Assembly: GCA_026417555.1 (NCBI GenBank)
Contig: JAOADA010000003.1
Coordinates: 186,001-250,000, forward strand
DNA length: 64,000 nucleotides
Reading direction: 5' to 3'
From: Brevinematales bacterium
Lineage (GTDB): Bacteria; Spirochaetota; Brevinematia; Brevinematales; Thermospiraceae
Within the stretch, counting starts at the first letter, position 1. Each line of letters opens with the position of its first letter. The notes under the pieces are model-generated. The model saw only the letters and a program-made list of their open reading frames with translations, searched no databases and had not been told where the DNA came from. Positions 9,718 to 19,378 of this stretch are shown here, piece by piece. The translations under genes were made by a program, and so were the position numbers.

Positions 9718-9735
9718 ATTCTAAAGAGGTTTTTT

Positions 9736-10269
9736 ATGGCAAAGCTTGAAGTTATCACGTATGGACATCCCATCCTGAGAGAAGTAGCCAAACCTGTTGG
9801 CAAAGTCGATGAAAGGATTCATTCGATCATTCGCGACATGATGGATGCCCTCCTCGAAGAAGAAGGGATTGGACTCGCTGCCCCTCAGGTGGGGATTTCT
9901 GAGAGGATTGTTCTCATCGATCTGTCGAAGTCTGGTCAAACCACCAAAATGGCTCTCCTCAATCCTGAGATTATTTTTTCTTCAAAAGACATGGTTCCCT
10001 ACGAAGAAGGGTGCCTTTCTGTACCAGATGTATGGGGGACGGTGTATCGTCCTTCTTCTGTTCGCGTCAAGGCCAAAACCCTCACCGGCAAAAGCATCCT
10101 CATTGAAGCTGAGGATATCCTTGCTCGAGTATTGCAACACGAAATCGATCATCTCAATGGAAAACTCTTTATCGACTATCTTTCTGAAGAAGACAAAACG
10201 AAAAATGCCGAGAAGATAACCGCTTTAATTGAAGAAAACAGAAAAAAACTAGGACATGTGGCCCTATGA
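9736..10269 (+). CDS. def: Peptide deformylase
   Basis: Removes the N-formyl group from nascent proteins with a metal ion in the active site. All three motifs are present: GIGLAAPQ with Gln51, EGCLS with metal ligand Cys93, and HEIDH with His135, Glu136 and His139. The frame is open to an upstream ATG at 9706, but the start at 9736 has an AGAGG SD and matches the family N-terminus (177 residues). The stop overlaps the fmt start (ATGA). This is the first gene of a six-gene housekeeping operon. Confidence 0.96.
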   Translation: MAKLEVITYGHPILREVAKPVGKVDERIHSIIRDMMDALLEEEGIGLAAPQVGISERIVLIDLSKSGQTTKMALLNPEIIFSSKDMVPYEEGCLSVPDVWGTVYRPSSVRVKAKTLTGKSILIEAEDILARVLQHEIDHLNGKLFIDYLSEEDKTKNAEKITALIEENRKKLGHVAL

Positions 10270-11201
10270 GGATTGTCTTTTGGGGGAGTTCTGATTTTTC
10301 TCTACCTGCACTGGAAACTCTTGCTCAGGAAGGATGGGTTTGTGGAGTGGTAACCAACCCTGACAAACCCTATGGCCGGGGTATGCACGAGCTCCACAAA
10401 ACGCCTGTCAAGATTTGGGCCGAAAGCCATCACATGTGTTGCCTTCAACCAACAAAACTCAAAGATGAAGTCTTTCTCCACACTCTTCGTAGTCTTGAGG
10501 CAGACCTTTTCGTGGTTGTCTCCTACGGAAGAATTCTCCCTCCAGAGGTGCTCATTATCCCACCTAAAGGATCCATCAATCTCCATGCCTCTCTTCTCCC
10601 CAAATATCGAGGAGCATCTCCTATCCAGGCAGCCCTTCTCAACGGTGACACAGAGACAGGTAACACCATCCAGTACCTGAGCGAATCTCTTGACTGTGGG
10701 GACATCATTCTCCAATCCCATGTTCCTATTGATCCTCATGACACCTATCCCTCCCTTGCCCATACACTGGCCATTGATGGAGCAAAACTTTTGAGAGAAG
10801 CCATCCTTGCTATTCAAGAAGGAAAAGCCTCTCGTATCCCTCAAGACCATAACCACGCCACCTATGCCCCTATTATTACACGTGAGGATGGGCATGTGGA
10901 TTTCACCACCCTTTCTGCTGAAGAGATAGAGAGACGGTATCGGGCGTACCAACCCTGGCCTGGAATCTTTGCCACCTACCATCAGGGGAAACATCCCCTC
11001 TCCGTGCATTTTACAGCAATTGAGAAAGACAGCCAACAAGGAAAACCTGGCACCATTCTCCAGGCTGATAAACATGCCCTCATTGTGGCCTGCAAACAAC
11101 ACTCGCTCCGTCTCTTGAAACTCAAACCCGCAGGAAAAAAAGAGATAGATCATAGAGGTTTTATAAACGGCTACCGACCTTGTGTCGGAAAACCATTTTA
11201 G
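10266..11201 (+). CDS. fmt: Methionyl-tRNA formyltransferase
   Basis: Formylates initiator Met-tRNA using 10-formyl-THF, the step before def acts on the product. It is 311 residues, the normal length. Visible marks are VVTNPDKPYGRG near the N-terminus, SYGRILP, and LHASLLPKYRGASPIQ, the conserved formyltransferase block with the catalytic Asn/His/Asp region. The C-terminal domain contains YQPWPG, typical of Fmt. A 4-base overlap with def supports coupled translation. Confidence 0.96.
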   Translation: MRIVFWGSSDFSLPALETLAQEGWVCGVVTNPDKPYGRGMHELHKTPVKIWAESHHMCCLQPTKLKDEVFLHTLRSLEADLFVVVSYGRILPPEVLIIPPKGSINLHASLLPKYRGASPIQAALLNGDTETGNTIQYLSESLDCGDIILQSHVPIDPHDTYPSLAHTLAIDGAKLLREAILAIQEGKASRIPQDHNHATYAPIITREDGHVDFTTLSAEEIERRYRAYQPWPGIFATYHQGKHPLSVHFTAIEKDSQQGKPGTILQADKHALIVACKQHSLRLLKLKPAGKKEIDHRGFINGYRPCVGKPF

Positions 11202-11215
11202 ACAAGGAGTAGGCA

Positions 11216-12271
11216 ATGCACGATTGGAAACACAAAATCCGACTCTGGTTCGAGAAACTCGAGGACAAATGGGTGAGGTATTTTTCCGCCCAAGATGTAG
11301 ACATCTACCGACGCATCTTTCGCAAGATGGTCTTTTTTACCCTTCTTAGTGGTATTGTGGCTCTCTTTGTCATAGGAATCATTCTCTCTATTCACCGTAT
11401 TTCGGCTCCCAAAACCAAGGTACCATTGGTCAAATCCCTCGAACTCTTTGAGGCTGTTCGTATCCTTCAAGAACGAGGTCTGGCCATTGATATTGAAACC
11501 AAGTTTGAGCCCTCTGTCCCAAGGTACATTGTGATTGACCAATTTCCTAAATCTGGGATAACCGTGAGACAAGGACGGACTGTCAAGATCTTGGTCAGTA
11601 TGGGAAAAGACACGTACACTGTCCCTTACCTTATTGGCAAAACAAGAGAAGAGGCAGAAAATATCCTTCGACAAATGAATATTCCCTACGACATTACCGT
11701 TATCCAATCAGATGAATACGCCCTCAATACCGTCGTAAGCCAGGACAAAAAGGAAAACCTTGTGGTCGATAGAAGTGAAAAACTGTTGCTTGTGGTAAAC
11801 TCTGACCTCAAATCTACAGAGGCTCGGGTACCATCTCTGCTCGGCAAAAGCATCGACACCGCAGCAAAGGATGCCATCAGTGCAGGACTGTCGGTAAAAC
11901 TTTTGCCTTTTCTCACGGATGATGAGACCAAAGAGGGGATAGTCATGGCTCAATCCCTTGAAGCCAACACCATTGTTCCAAAAAATACCGATATTGCTCT
12001 TGAGGTCGGGATATATGCCCGTATTCCCTCTGCTACTCAATACCGTTACTATCTCTTCACCCATACCATCCGCTCCATGAATGAGTCTGACACCGCAGAA
12101 GTCAATGTGCTCGTTGTCATGGTTGACGAAAACTCTCGACCTATACAACTCTTTAATAGTAGCGTCCCCCAAGGGCAACTCATTGTGATCCCCTTCAAGG
12201 CATTGGGAAGCGCTACTGTTCAGGTGTTTGTGAACAATTCGCTCGTGAGGGAAGAAACCTATGCCCCGTAA
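11216..12271 (+). CDS. Membrane-anchored PASTA-domain protein
   Basis: A 351-residue protein with a charged ~37-residue cytoplasmic N-terminus, one membrane segment (~38-60) and an outer part. The outer part has three PASTA-like repeats, seen as VPLVKSLELFEAVRILQERGL, VPYLIGKTREEAENILRQM and VPSLLGKSIDTAAKDAISAGL. Its last ~90 residues are a non-PASTA beta-rich tail. PASTA repeats bind peptidoglycan stem peptides and occur on PknB kinases and PBPs; here no kinase or penicillin-binding domain is attached. SD AAGGAG precedes the start. The 3' end overlaps rpe by 11 bases. Confidence 0.8.
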   Translation: MHDWKHKIRLWFEKLEDKWVRYFSAQDVDIYRRIFRKMVFFTLLSGIVALFVIGIILSIHRISAPKTKVPLVKSLELFEAVRILQERGLAIDIETKFEPSVPRYIVIDQFPKSGITVRQGRTVKILVSMGKDTYTVPYLIGKTREEAENILRQMNIPYDITVIQSDEYALNTVVSQDKKENLVVDRSEKLLLVVNSDLKSTEARVPSLLGKSIDTAAKDAISAGLSVKLLPFLTDDETKEGIVMAQSLEANTIVPKNTDIALEVGIYARIPSATQYRYYLFTHTIRSMNESDTAEVNVLVVMVDENSRPIQLFNSSVPQGQLIVIPFKALGSATVQVFVNNSLVREETYAP

Positions 12272-12908
12272 ATGGATTTCTCCCTCTATCTTCGCTGCTG
12301 ATTTTTTTCACCTTGCCGAGGCTCTCACTCTCTGCCAAGAGGCTGGCGTGGATGGTATCCATTACGACGTGATGGATAACCATTTTGTCCCAAACATCTC
12401 TTTTGGGCCAAAAGTTATCGCTGATCTTTGTGCAAAGACACAACTTCCTGCCGATGTGCATCTCATGATCGACCTCCACCGAGGAATTGAAGAATACCTT
12501 TCGCTACCGGTGGAGTACATCACCCTTCACGTGGAGAGCCTCGCTCCCCACCATGAAGAACTGTTAGACGCCATCAAGGCCCACGGAAAAAAGGCCGGGT
12601 TGTCTCTCAAGCCGAGTACCCCTCCAGAGATTCTTTCTCCCTATATGGAAAAAATTGACCTCATCCTTGTCATGACAGTAGAACCCGGCTTCTCTGGACA
12701 AAAGTTTCGACCAGAGATTTTGCCAAAAATTCAAGCCATACGAACCATGATTCAAAATCGACCCATTCGGCTTCAGGTGGATGGTGGTATCAATCGAGAA
12801 ACCTACCACAAAGTCCTTGAGGCCGGGGCTGATTTTTTAGTGATTGGAAGTGCCTTTTTTGCTGATCCACACCCAAAAGAATGGGTCAAAACTATCCATG
12901 AGGAGTAG
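12261..12908 (+). CDS. rpe: Ribulose-phosphate 3-epimerase
   Basis: Interconverts ribulose-5-phosphate and xylulose-5-phosphate in the pentose phosphate pathway. A 215-residue TIM barrel with the family motifs [24 protein letters not shown] (metal-binding His and Asp), [16 protein letters not shown] and VDGGIN. It starts inside the end of the PASTA gene and ends 5 bases before lepA. Relevant to the pentose uptake locus further along, since xylulose-5-phosphate is the entry point. Confidence 0.95.
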   Translation: MPRKWISPSIFAADFFHLAEALTLCQEAGVDGIHYDVMDNHFVPNISFGPKVIADLCAKTQLPADVHLMIDLHRGIEEYLSLPVEYITLHVESLAPHHEELLDAIKAHGKKAGLSLKPSTPPEILSPYMEKIDLILVMTVEPGFSGQKFRPEILPKIQAIRTMIQNRPIRLQVDGGINRETYHKVLEAGADFLVIGSAFFADPHPKEWVKTIHEE

Positions 12909-12913
12909 CCTCC

Positions 12914-14719
12914 ATGAGTTACCAACAATTTATCCGAAATTTTTCTATCATTGCCCATATTGATCACGGGAAATCCACTCTCTCGGATCGCCTCCTTGAA
13001 GCTATGGGACTCCTCAAAGATAAAAGTGGTGAACAAGTCCTTGACTCCATGGAAGTGGAAAAGGAACACGGTATCACCGTCAAAGCCCACACGGTAACAG
13101 GTTTCTATAAGGCAAAAGATGGGCAGACCTACCAGCTCAATTTTATTGATACCCCAGGCCACGTGGATTTTAATTATGAGGTTTCTCGAAGCCTGAGAGC
13201 CTGCGAAGGGGTATTGCTGGTGATCGATGCCTCCCAAGGTATCCAGGCCCAGACGCTCTCTAATTTCTATCTTGCGCTTGAAGAAAACCTCACTATCATT
13301 CCCGTGATCAACAAAATCGATCTTCCCAGTGCTCACATTGAAATGGTCAAAGAACAAATAGACAAAGACCTTGGCCTTGATCCTGAAGAGGCCCTCCTGA
13401 TCAGTGCCAAAACAGGGCTTGGCATTGAAAGTGTCCTTGAGGCTATTGTTACACGTATTCCCCCTCCCCAAGGCAATAGTGACGCCCCCCTCAAAGCCCT
13501 CGTGTTTGACTCCTACTATGATAGTTACCTTGGAGTGGTAGCCAAGGTAAGGGTTTTTGAAGGGCGTGTCAAAAAAACAGATGCTATCACGTTTATGCTT
13601 TCACAGAAAAACTATCAAGTGGAAGAGGTTGGTTACACCCAGATCAAACTTCTCCCTCAATCCGAACTACGGGCGGGAGAAGTGGGGTATCTCACAGCAG
13701 CTATCAAATCCATCTCAGACTTTGGGGTAGGAGATACCATTACCCACACTGATCGTCCTTGCCAAGAACCCCTCCCCGGCTACAAAGAGGTGAAGCCCTA
13801 CGTGTTTGCTGGACTTTTTCCCGCAGAAGGGGAGGATTTTGAGGATCTTCATGAGGCCCTCTTGAAACTGAAACTCAACGACGCTGCCCTGACCTTTGAA
13901 AAATGGAACTCTGCCGCCCTTGGCATGGGATTCAAATGTGGATTTCTTGGGCTTCTCCACCTCCAAATTGTCCAGGAACGCCTTGACAAAGAGTTTGACC
14001 TTGCCATTATTACAACAATCCCTTCTGTGGAATACCGTATCACCCTCTCTGATGGTTCTGTGATGATGATTGAATCCGCTACAGAACTCCCAGAACAAAG
14101 CAAAATTCGCCAGATTGAGGAACCCTTCGTCCTCTCCCACATCATCGTCCCTAATGAGTATCTTGGGGCCATCCTCCAACTCATCCAGGATAGACGAGGT
14201 ATCCAGCGAAACATGATTTACATTGACTCTGGAAGAGTAGAGATCATTGCTGAGCTTCCCCTTGCCGAGATTATTTATGATTTCTATGACAAACTGAAGT
14301 CCTTTTCACGCGGATATGCCTCGTTTGACTATGAGTTTTTGGAGTTTCGCCCAAGCGAGATTATCAAACTGGATATACTTGTCAACGGCAAGGTTGTAGA
14401 TGCCCTTGCCCAAATGGTCCACAAGGATAGTGCCTACGAACGCGGACGCTCTGTGGTTACACGACTCCGGGATCTGATCCCACAACATCTTTTTGTGATC
14501 CCCATCCAAGCAGCGATTGGAAGCAAAATCATCGCCCGCGAAACCATCAAGGCACTCAGAAAAGACGTGCTTGCCAAGTGTTATGGGGGAGACATCACAA
14601 GAAAACGCAAACTCCTTGAAAAACAAAAAGAAGGCAAAAAACGTATGCGAACTATCGGCAACGTTGACATCCCCCAAGAGGCCTTCATTGAAGTTCTAAA
14701 AAGAGGTGACAATGAGTAA
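12914..14719 (+). CDS. lepA: Elongation factor 4 (LepA), ribosome back-translocating GTPase
   Basis: A 601-residue translational GTPase, the normal LepA length. G1 is [10 protein letters not shown]3 DTPGH, and G4 NKIDLP. The C-terminal LepA domain ends with a basic tail carrying [18 protein letters not shown] and [14 protein letters not shown], both diagnostic of LepA rather than EF-G. It binds the ribosome at the membrane or cytosol and is thought to act on stalled or early-stage ribosomes. It overlaps the maf start by 8 bases. Confidence 0.97.
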   Translation: MSYQQFIRNFSIIAHIDHGKSTLSDRLLEAMGLLKDKSGEQVLDSMEVEKEHGITVKAHTVTGFYKAKDGQTYQLNFIDTPGHVDFNYEVSRSLRACEGVLLVIDASQGIQAQTLSNFYLALEENLTIIPVINKIDLPSAHIEMVKEQIDKDLGLDPEEALLISAKTGLGIESVLEAIVTRIPPPQGNSDAPLKALVFDSYYDSYLGVVAKVRVFEGRVKKTDAITFMLSQKNYQVEEVGYTQIKLLPQSELRAGEVGYLTAAIKSISDFGVGDTITHTDRPCQEPLPGYKEVKPYVFAGLFPAEGEDFEDLHEALLKLKLNDAALTFEKWNSAALGMGFKCGFLGLLHLQIVQERLDKEFDLAIITTIPSVEYRITLSDGSVMMIESATELPEQSKIRQIEEPFVLSHIIVPNEYLGAILQLIQDRRGIQRNMIYIDSGRVEIIAELPLAEIIYDFYDKLKSFSRGYASFDYEFLEFRPSEIIKLDILVNGKVVDALAQMVHKDSAYERGRSVVTRLRDLIPQHLFVIPIQAAIGSKIIARETIKALRKDVLAKCYGGDITRKRKLLEKQKEGKKRMRTIGNVDIPQEAFIEVLKRGDNE

Positions 14720-15317
14720 CCGAGTGATCCTTGCCAGTGCTTCCTTGGGAAGAAAGATGCTCTTTGAACAGACACTGCGAGAGTTTCTCATAGAGGTATC
14801 TCATGTAGATGAAAAACAATTTTTTCACCCTGATCCCCGAGAACTTCCAAGAATCCTCGCCGAAGCCAAGGGAAGTGAAGTGTCCAGCCGTTTTCCCGAT
14901 GATTATGTCCTTGCCTTTGACACGATTGTTTTCTGTGAAGGAAGAGTCATTGGCAAACCCCACGATAAAGAAGAAGCCAAAGCCTTTCTTCGTTTTCTTT
15001 CAGGAAAACGCCAATCTGTGATTTCAGGATACGCCTTTTTTCACCGACAAAAAAACATTTTCGAGAGTGGATCCGAGGAAACCACCCTTCTTTTTGCCCC
15101 TCTCTCCCACACTTTTATTGAAACCTATGTCGCCACCCATCCTGTCACCAAATTTGCTGGGGGGTATGCCATCCAAAACGATGATCAGTTCATCCATATT
15201 GAAAAGGGAAGCTTTGATGTGATTGTTGGAGCGCCCATGCAAAAAGTGGTGGCTTTTCTCCTCAAAGAAGGGCTTCAAGATCTTCTTCTTCCGGGACCTT
15301 ATGTGTATCGTCTCTAA
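14712..15317 (+). CDS. maf: Maf-family nucleoside triphosphate pyrophosphatase
   Basis: A 201-residue house-cleaning pyrophosphatase that hydrolyses non-standard or modified NTPs. Visible marks are [11 protein letters not shown] at the N-terminus, AFDTIVF (the catalytic Asp), [22 protein letters not shown] and FAGGYAIQ. The usual SPRR block reads SLGRK here, keeping only the second arginine. The ATG at 14712 is preferred over a GTG at 14706 because the SD GAGGTG lies at a proper distance. It is the last gene of the operon; its stop is 2 bases from the oppositely directed hisS stop. Confidence 0.85.
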   Translation: MSNRVILASASLGRKMLFEQTLREFLIEVSHVDEKQFFHPDPRELPRILAEAKGSEVSSRFPDDYVLAFDTIVFCEGRVIGKPHDKEEAKAFLRFLSGKRQSVISGYAFFHRQKNIFESGSEETTLLFAPLSHTFIETYVATHPVTKFAGGYAIQNDDQFIHIEKGSFDVIVGAPMQKVVAFLLKEGLQDLLLPGPYVYRL

Positions 15318-15319
15318 CT

Positions 15320-16585
15320 CTATTTCTTCGCACGAAGAAAAGCCACAATCTCAGCAGGGATCTCTTGAAACTGTTCTCCTGTCTGAAGATTGCGTAGCGT
15401 CCATTTCCCTTTCTGGATCTCATCCTCCCCCAAAAGAAGGGCATAAGGTGCCCCAAGCCTATCAGCAGCCTTGAGATGTTTCTTGAGCTGGGTATACCGA
15501 AACTCTGTCGTTGCCGAAAACCCCTCTTCTCGCAAGAGCCTCAGAGCTTGCCAAACAGCCAACGAAAGGTTTTCCCCCACACCGGCCACGTACACAAAAG
15601 GAGGATGATAGTACTGGGTGCGTTTTTTCCCTGTGGAGGCCTCAACCACCATAGCCAATCGTTCCATTCCCATTGCAAAACCACTCGCAGGCGTATCCAT
15701 TCCCCCAAGATCTCGCACCAAATAATCATACCTCCCCCCAGCAGAGAAGGTACTTTGGGCTCCCAGAGAAGCACTCTTGAACTCAAAGACCGTACGGTTA
15801 TAATAGTCAAGTCCACGAACAAGATAAGGATCAATGAGAAATGTGACTTCGAGCGAGGAGAGAGAATTTTTCACCGTTTCAAAATGCGTGGAGCACGGTT
15901 CACAGAGATGTTGGTACTGGAGAGGTGCCTGACGCACCACAGCTTGACACGAGGTTTTCTTGCAATCAAGGACACGCAAAGGATTCAAAGAAAGCCGTGT
16001 TTGACAGTCCTCACAGAGTTCTTGTTTGTGCTCTCCAAGATACGCTGTGAGTTTTTGTTGATAGGCTGGGCGACACTCTCGACACCCGATGGAATTGATG
16101 TACAACGTCACATCTGTGATACCCAAACGCTTCACAAGTTCATGATTGATAAGGATAAGCTCTACATCCGCTTCTGGAGAAGCATCTCCTATCAACTCAA
16201 ACCCAAACTGGGTAAATTGTCGATATCGACCTGCCTGAGGATTTTCAGCTCGAAACATAGGCCCCGCATAGAAGAGCCTCTGAGTATACCCATACATGTG
16301 AAGGGTGTTTTCGATATAAAGACGTACAGCCCCTGCTGTCCCCTCAGGACGAAGGGCTACCAAACGGTTGCCCCTGTCTTCAAAGACATACATTTCTTTT
16401 TTCACTACAATATCTGAACTCTCTCCAACACCTCGCTGAAAAAGGTTGGCATATTCAATGATGGGAAACTGGATCTCCTTGTATCCATAGAGACGAGCAA
16501 CATGGTCAATCTCATTTCCTATCCAACGAAAAAAATCACTCTCATGGGGGAGAACATCATATGTGCCTTTTAGCTTTTGGTACAT
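15320..16585 (-). CDS. hisS: Histidyl-tRNA synthetase
   Basis: Charges tRNA-His. At 421 residues it has the normal class II HisRS length. Start block is MYQKLKGTYDVLP. Motif 2 is MFRAENPQAGRYRQFTQFGFE. The histidine-specific loop is LVRGLDYYNRTVFEF, with motif 3 around GFAMGMERL. An anticodon-binding domain follows. A set of cysteines at ~190-235 (CRECRP, CEDC, CKKTSC, CEPC) looks like a zinc-binding insertion known from some HisRS. It lies 68 bases after asd. Confidence 0.96.
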   Translation of the reverse strand: MYQKLKGTYDVLPHESDFFRWIGNEIDHVARLYGYKEIQFPIIEYANLFQRGVGESSDIVVKKEMYVFEDRGNRLVALRPEGTAGAVRLYIENTLHMYGYTQRLFYAGPMFRAENPQAGRYRQFTQFGFELIGDASPEADVELILINHELVKRLGITDVTLYINSIGCRECRPAYQQKLTAYLGEHKQELCEDCQTRLSLNPLRVLDCKKTSCQAVVRQAPLQYQHLCEPCSTHFETVKNSLSSLEVTFLIDPYLVRGLDYYNRTVFEFKSASLGAQSTFSAGGRYDYLVRDLGGMDTPASGFAMGMERLAMVVEASTGKKRTQYYHPPFVYVAGVGENLSLAVWQALRLLREEGFSATTEFRYTQLKKHLKAADRLGAPYALLLGEDEIQKGKWTLRNLQTGEQFQEIPAEIVAFLRAKK

Positions 16586-16653
16586 AATCTTTCTGTGTCC
16601 CTCCTTCTGGACATCAAAAGAATCTCAAAATGCCACACGCCTAGCAACACAAA

Positions 16654-17739
16654 CTATTTTCGATAAATATAACCATCCGCACACAGAAGCTCGGCCGTAA
16701 GGATAGCCCCTCCGGCAGCTCCACGGATCGTGTTATGGGAAAGACACACAAATTTGTAATCAAAAAGATGATCTTCACGAAGCCTTCCAAGGGCTATTCC
16801 CATACCATTTCCTATATCCCGATCAAGTTTGGTCTGTGGCCTATTCTCCTCCTCAAAATACGTGAGGAAAGGTTTTGGGGCTGAAGGAAGATTGAGTTCT
16901 TGAGGACGAGGCATCCAGGTTTTCCACCGATGGAGGATCTCTTCCTTTGAAGGTTTCTTTTCAAAACGTACAGAAACCGCTGCCATGTGCCCATCACTTG
17001 CCGCCACACGAAGACACTGGGCACTGATCACAGGCCGTGACGCATTCTCAATATGGTCATGGTCGAGGCTCCCCCAGATTTTGAGGGGTTCTTTTTCACT
17101 TTTTTCTTCTTCCCCTTTGATAAAAGGGATAACATTGTCCACCATTTCTGGCCAACTTTCAAAGGTTTTGCCTGCCCCAGAGATGGCCTGATAAGTACAC
17201 ACCACCATCTCTGTGGGTCCAAAATCAAGGAGAGGATGAATCGCAGGCACATAACTTTGGAGAGAGCAGTTGGGCTTCACTGCAATAAACCCATGTCTCG
17301 TCCCCAGACGTTTTCTCTGTATGGGAATAATTTCGGCATGATGGCCATTGACTTCCGGCATAATCATAGGAACATCGGGGGTCATACGATTGGCGGAATT
17401 GTTAGAAACAACAGGAACCTCTCTTCTGGCATAAGCCTCCTCCAGGATAATGGTATCCTCTTTGGGCATATCCACTGCACAAAAAACAAAATCCACCTCC
17501 CCCGCAATGGCCTCTATCTTGTTAGCATCATAAACAAGAAGATTTTTCACCCGAGAAGGAAGAGGGGTGGGGAGAGCCCATCGATTAAGGACAGCCTCTT
17601 CATACGTCTTGCCAGCAGAATGGCTACTTGCTGCCACCAACACTACCTCAAACCAGGGATGATGCTCTAAAAGAGAGACAAAACGCTGCCCTACCATCCC
17701 TGTAGCCCCTATAACACCAACCCGAAGTTTCTCCTTCAT
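16654..17739 (-). CDS. asd: Aspartate-semialdehyde dehydrogenase (archaeal/fungal-type)
   Basis: Reduces aspartyl-4-phosphate to aspartate semialdehyde for lysine, threonine, methionine and cell-wall diaminopimelate. A 361-residue protein with the Rossmann motif GVIGATGMVGQRF and the catalytic Cys158 in KPNCSLQ. Downstream blocks are YQAISGAGK and the His in SDGHMAAVSVRF. The NCSLQ context and overall length resemble the archaeal/fungal branch rather than the E. coli form. First gene of the asd-hisS unit. Confidence 0.93.
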   Translation of the reverse strand: MKEKLRVGVIGATGMVGQRFVSLLEHHPWFEVVLVAASSHSAGKTYEEAVLNRWALPTPLPSRVKNLLVYDANKIEAIAGEVDFVFCAVDMPKEDTIILEEAYARREVPVVSNNSANRMTPDVPMIMPEVNGHHAEIIPIQRKRLGTRHGFIAVKPNCSLQSYVPAIHPLLDFGPTEMVVCTYQAISGAGKTFESWPEMVDNVIPFIKGEEEKSEKEPLKIWGSLDHDHIENASRPVISAQCLRVAASDGHMAAVSVRFEKKPSKEEILHRWKTWMPRPQELNLPSAPKPFLTYFEEENRPQTKLDRDIGNGMGIALGRLREDHLFDYKFVCLSHNTIRGAAGGAILTAELLCADGYIYRK

Positions 17740-17771
17740 ATTTCGCCTCTTTCACAGGTTTTTGAGAATTT

Positions 17772-17800
17772 ATTATAAGGAAAAAAAGAGAAAAGCGCAA
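17772..17800 (-). promoter_or_regulatory. sigma70-type promoter of asd-hisS
   Basis: Minus strand: -35 TTGCGC (17795-17800), 17-base spacer, -10 TATAAT (17772-17777), about 33 bases ahead of the asd start codon. Confidence 0.6.
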
Positions 17801-18052
17801 TTTTAGAAATGCTTTTCTTCTCAGGGGGCTTCCTTACTCATAGAGAGAGAAAAAACTTCTCACACAAAGCTTGTGATTTCAAAAAGGTTTTAAAAGATAC
17901 CCCCTTGCCCAGACAAAGCGCATCATTTTCCTTGCGTCTTCTTCCCAAGAAAAGTGAAAGAGGCTTTTCTCTGCGTTGGGCCATCTCCCCAAAAAGGTCT
18001 TTTCCCTGGCATGGAAAACACGCACTCTCCCCTGACCACAGGGACAATGTCA
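17801..18052. other. Gene-free stretch beside the pseudogene
   Basis: Short overlapping open frames exist on both strands, but none has an SD site, a recognisable domain or convincing protein-like composition. It may be the tail of the decayed gene at 18053-18489. Confidence 0.4.
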
Positions 18053-18489
18053 CTATGGTATCTCTCCAGCGTCAGGACCACTCCAGTTGAAATATGACGT
18101 CTCAATGTCGCTCCCAGCAAAGTAGATGATCCTTTCCTCCCCAAGACGATTCCGGACTATCGGTTCCACATCCGTCGCCTTCCAGTTCCCCCCCTTCACC
18201 CTCATCCAAAAAACACCCTCCTCATCAAACCTCCACTCCCCTCTTATATTTGTTATCAATGCCCCATTCATCTCCCTCAACTTCTCAAAGTCCGTCAAAA
18301 TCTTGCCATCAACATCAAGACACGCCCTATAAAAAGCTTCCCACCATCCTCCCCTGTCCTCTCGAATGTAATACATGAAGGCCCAATCATCCACTCAAAA
18401 AAATACCCCTTCCTCCTCTCCGGCCCACCAATCAGAATCCCAAGTACCCTCTCCTTCCTCCTATTATTGCGTAAGTAAAAAGTAATACC
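18053..18489 (-). pseudogene. Decayed gene remnant of unknown family
   Basis: Two minus-strand frames together read like one protein. Frame A (18489 to ~18397) gives a basic segment with RRKERVLGILIGGPERRKG and ends in GYFFEW. Frame B (from GTG 18394 down to 18053) continues with DDWAFMYYIREDRGGWW, WRFDEEGVFWMRVKGGNW and ERIIYFAGSDIETSYFNW. The switch occurs just after a run of seven T. A stop (TAG) closes frame A upstream. A further fragment with QTIYAEDYEKFMELFTYDTVR-like text lies at ~18529-18620. The family is not recognised. Alternatively frame B alone (113 residues) is a real small gene. Confidence 0.5.
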
Positions 18490-18754
18490 CTATAAGATTA
18501 TATCTCTATCCATAGATAATCTCCCCTGTTACCTCACCGTATCATACGTAAACAATTCCATAAACTTCTCGTAGTCCTCAGCGTAAATGGTCTGGCAGCC
18601 TTGGGAAAGACAGCGCGGTGGTAAGCACCATCCCCCAGAGGCTATTTCTCCGCCATTTATTCTACCATAGCCTACCAGGCTGAAAGGGGAAGAAGAAGTC
18701 AAAAGCCACTCACTCCACACCAAAACATTGCGTGGGCATCTCCCACACAAAACA

Positions 18755-18776
18755 CCCCCACCATCACAGGTGGGGG
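18755..18776 (-). terminator. Terminator of the regulator-leuC-leuD operon
   Basis: CCCCCACC (18755-18762) and GGTGGGGG (18769-18776) form an 8-bp GC-rich stem with loop ATCACA. On the minus strand it is followed by TGTTTTGTG. It lies 66 bases after the leuD stop. A small second hairpin GTGGG/CCCAC sits at 18732-18746. Confidence 0.65.
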
Positions 18777-18842
18777 CTAATATCAACAAAAAATAACCCA
18801 CCACAAGACAAAAATCATAAACAGGTGAGTACTCACATATTT

Positions 18843-19367
18843 TTAATAGTGCTTTTCCGCGTATCCTACCCACCCACCGGCCTCAATAAGGGCTTTTTCA
18901 AACCCACCAATCGTATAGGGATAGATTTTCCTCTTGCCCTCTGTTTCGAAAACAATCTCAGCCGGGTCCACCGAAATCCTGGCATACGTTTTTTTGCCAG
19001 CAAACTCACGAAAGATCTCGTCAATTGTCTCCCGAGAAAGTTCAATAGCAAGCATTCCACCGTTAAACATATTCTGACGAAAGATACGAGCAAAGTTTTC
19101 TGCAATCACCGTATAAATCCCATTCACCTCCAACGCCCATGGGGCATGTTCACGAGAAGAACCACACCCAAAATTTGCCCGGGTAACAATCACGGACTTT
19201 CCCGGCAGGTCTCGTCTTGCCTCAAAACCCTCCAACTTCAAATCCTCAAGACAATAAGGCTTCAACGCCTCTTTCGTTATCTCCGTGAGATATTTTGCAG
19301 GAATAATTTCATCCGTATTTATATCACTTCTATCAAGAAAAAGTACTTCTCCTTCAAACCTTCGCAT
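18843..19367 (-). CDS. leuD: 3-isopropylmalate dehydratase small subunit
   Basis: Small (swivel-domain) subunit of the aconitase-family enzyme that isomerises 2- to 3-isopropylmalate in leucine synthesis. 174 residues, with DRSDINTDEIIPAKYL at the N-terminus and NFGCGSSREHAPWAL as the substrate-binding loop. The frame is open for 50 more codons upstream, but the ATG at 19367 has an AAGGAGG SD and the family N-terminus. It follows leuC by 11 bases. The short form matches the archaeal-type LeuD. A homoaconitase-like or methylmalate (citramalate) substrate is also possible. Confidence 0.9.
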   Translation of the reverse strand: MRRFEGEVLFLDRSDINTDEIIPAKYLTEITKEALKPYCLEDLKLEGFEARRDLPGKSVIVTRANFGCGSSREHAPWALEVNGIYTVIAENFARIFRQNMFNGGMLAIELSRETIDEIFREFAGKKTYARISVDPAEIVFETEGKRKIYPYTIGGFEKALIEAGGWVGYAEKHY

Positions 19368-19378
19368 AGTCTTCCTCC

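Larger units (their letters stand above)
9177..9735. other. 559-base AT-rich intergenic region between glgX and def
   Basis: Contains the glgX terminator, a perfect 9-bp A/T-rich inverted repeat (AGAAAAAAG/CTTTTTTCT, 9241-9261), a consensus promoter followed at once by a terminator (9305-9396), an isolated TATAAT at 9578-9583 without a clear -35, and the def promoter candidate near 9700. No reading frame of interest and no recognisable 6S, SRP, RNase P or tmRNA fold was seen. Confidence 0.6.

Noticed and set aside
9400-9735. 6S RNA, SRP RNA or other housekeeping RNA in the def leader region
   Set aside because: The sequence after the isolated TATAAT at 9578 gives only short, inconsistent stems and none of the known conserved motifs.
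18529-18873. Minus-strand open frame of 114 codons near the leuD terminator
   Set aside because: It runs through the terminator hairpin, has no SD and reads as low-complexity Gly/Ser/Cys-rich text except for its last ~20 residues, so it is treated as part of the decayed region.
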